A DNA stretch of 53,924 nt, from contig NZ_QKMR01000027.1 of the NCBI RefSeq assembly GCF_003208175.1, forward strand, positions 1 to 53,924, written 5' to 3'. This document shows, piece by piece, positions 53,585 to 53,924 of this stretch. The stretch is from Ruminiclostridium sufflavum DSM 19573. GTDB taxonomy: Bacteria; Bacillota; Clostridia; Acetivibrionales; DSM-1351. The notes beneath the pieces were generated by a model. It was not told the DNA's origin, made no database searches, and saw only the letters and a program-made list of their open reading frames with translations. The first letter of the stretch is position 1, and every line of letters begins with the position of its first letter. The translations under genes and the position numbers were made by a program.

Positions 53585-53924
53585 GTAAGCGCTTAATCTT
53601 GGGGTGTCTTGCTTGAGTCTTTATGACACCATGATGGCAATTCGGGTGACCATGGCAGATAGGGTGTCAGAGATTCTTGCGTTAATTCTTTCAAGCCCGG
53701 CAATTTTGACAGTAGATATACCAAATACATATATGGGTTGAGTTGATTCGCTTTCGCAGACTCAATCATGCTGTATACAAGGGCACTGGCTTTAGCTCCA
53801 CGGGTCGTATCGGCAAAGAGCCAGTTTTTCCTGCCTGTGACATAAGGTCTAATAGCATTTTCAGCACGATTGTTGGATATTTCAATTCGTCCATCCAGCA
53901 GAAAATTATTCAGAGTTTCCTTTT
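53585..53924 (-). mobile_element. IS66-family element, 3' end (partial)
   Basis: The end begins with GTAAGCGCTTAA at 53585, the IS66 inverted-repeat start, lying inside the FN3-cohesin-dockerin gene. The element carries the end of the DDE transposase gene and runs off the right edge. Its orientation is the same as that of the element at the left edge. Confidence 0.85.
53593..53924 (-). CDS. tnpC: IS66-family transposase (partial, C-terminal 110 aa)
   Basis: This is the C-terminal end of the IS66 DDE transposase. The translation includes ISNNRAENAIRPYVTGRKNW, then LFADTTRGAKASALVYSMIE and AKANQLNPYMYLVYLLSKLP, which are family hallmarks containing the final acidic catalytic region. The stop codon lies eight bases inside the element end. 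The 5' part is outside the window. Confidence 0.92.
   Translation of the reverse strand, partial: KETLNNFLLDGRIEISNNRAENAIRPYVTGRKNWLFADTTRGAKASALVYSMIESAKANQLNPYMYLVYLLSKLPGLKELTQESLTPYLPWSPELPSWCHKDSSKTPQD

Noticed and set aside
1-53924. CRISPR array, tRNA or rRNA genes
   Set aside because: No regularly spaced short repeats and no tRNA- or rRNA-like sequences were noticed in the window.

Overview
The window is low-GC DNA from a Firmicute. The Clostridia-type phage tail and lysis genes, the serine recombinases and an FN3-cohesin-dockerin protein point to a cellulosome-type Clostridium (Ruminiclostridium-like). That assignment is an inference from gene content; no database search was possible.

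Region 1 (about 0.5-34.2 kb, all minus strand) is a hybrid trans-AT PKS/NRPS gene cluster of 21 closely packed genes read from 34.2 kb down to 0.5 kb. It opens with a fused E1 alpha/beta 2-oxoacid dehydrogenase. Next is a 2390-residue protein in which a complete E2 (lipoyl domain, E3-binding domain, acyltransferase core) is fused to a PKS module (KS-DH-KR-ACP-ACP-ACP-second DH-like). Then come an ACP-C-PCP NRPS, an ABM-family protein, a fatty acyl-AMP ligase, LipB, LipA and E3. The second half holds a small STAS-like protein, a KAS III homologue lacking the usual His/Asn, a stand-alone malonyl transferase, a free carrier protein and a KS-ACP protein ending in a BtrH-like domain. It continues with an acyl-CoA dehydrogenase, ETF beta and alpha, a small ACP, a 3-hydroxyacyl-CoA dehydrogenase-like enzyme and a free adenylation domain with a serine code. 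It finishes with a free PCP and a TubC-C-A-PCP-C NRPS.

Reading of the pathway (inference): E1/E2/E3 decarboxylate a 2-oxo acid and leave an acyl group on the lipoyl arm of the E2-PKS fusion, which can pass it directly to the fused assembly line. LipA and LipB supply the lipoyl cofactor. The Ser-A/ACP/dehydrogenase/ACAD/ETF set resembles the aminomalonyl-ACP pathway of zwittermicin-type clusters. No thioesterase, phosphopantetheinyl transferase, transporter, regulator or resistance gene is visible. Release may use the BtrH-like domain or the terminal C domain.

Region 2 (34.2-43.5 kb) is a mobile-element zone: a decayed IS5-like transposase, a deleted copy and two intact copies of large serine recombinases, a structured RNA leader, and an intact recombinase-in-trio (RIT) element. 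The RIT element has three overlapping tyrosine recombinase genes between inverted repeats of about 92 bp.

Region 3 (43.5-52.1 kb) is a phage tail and lysis module (tape measure, hub-like protein, tail proteins, fibre, XkdX-like, holin, amidase) without head, portal or terminase genes. Region 4 (52.2-53.6 kb) is an FN3-cohesin-dockerin gene cut at its 5' side by an IS66 element. Both window edges lie in IS66-family elements of the same orientation.
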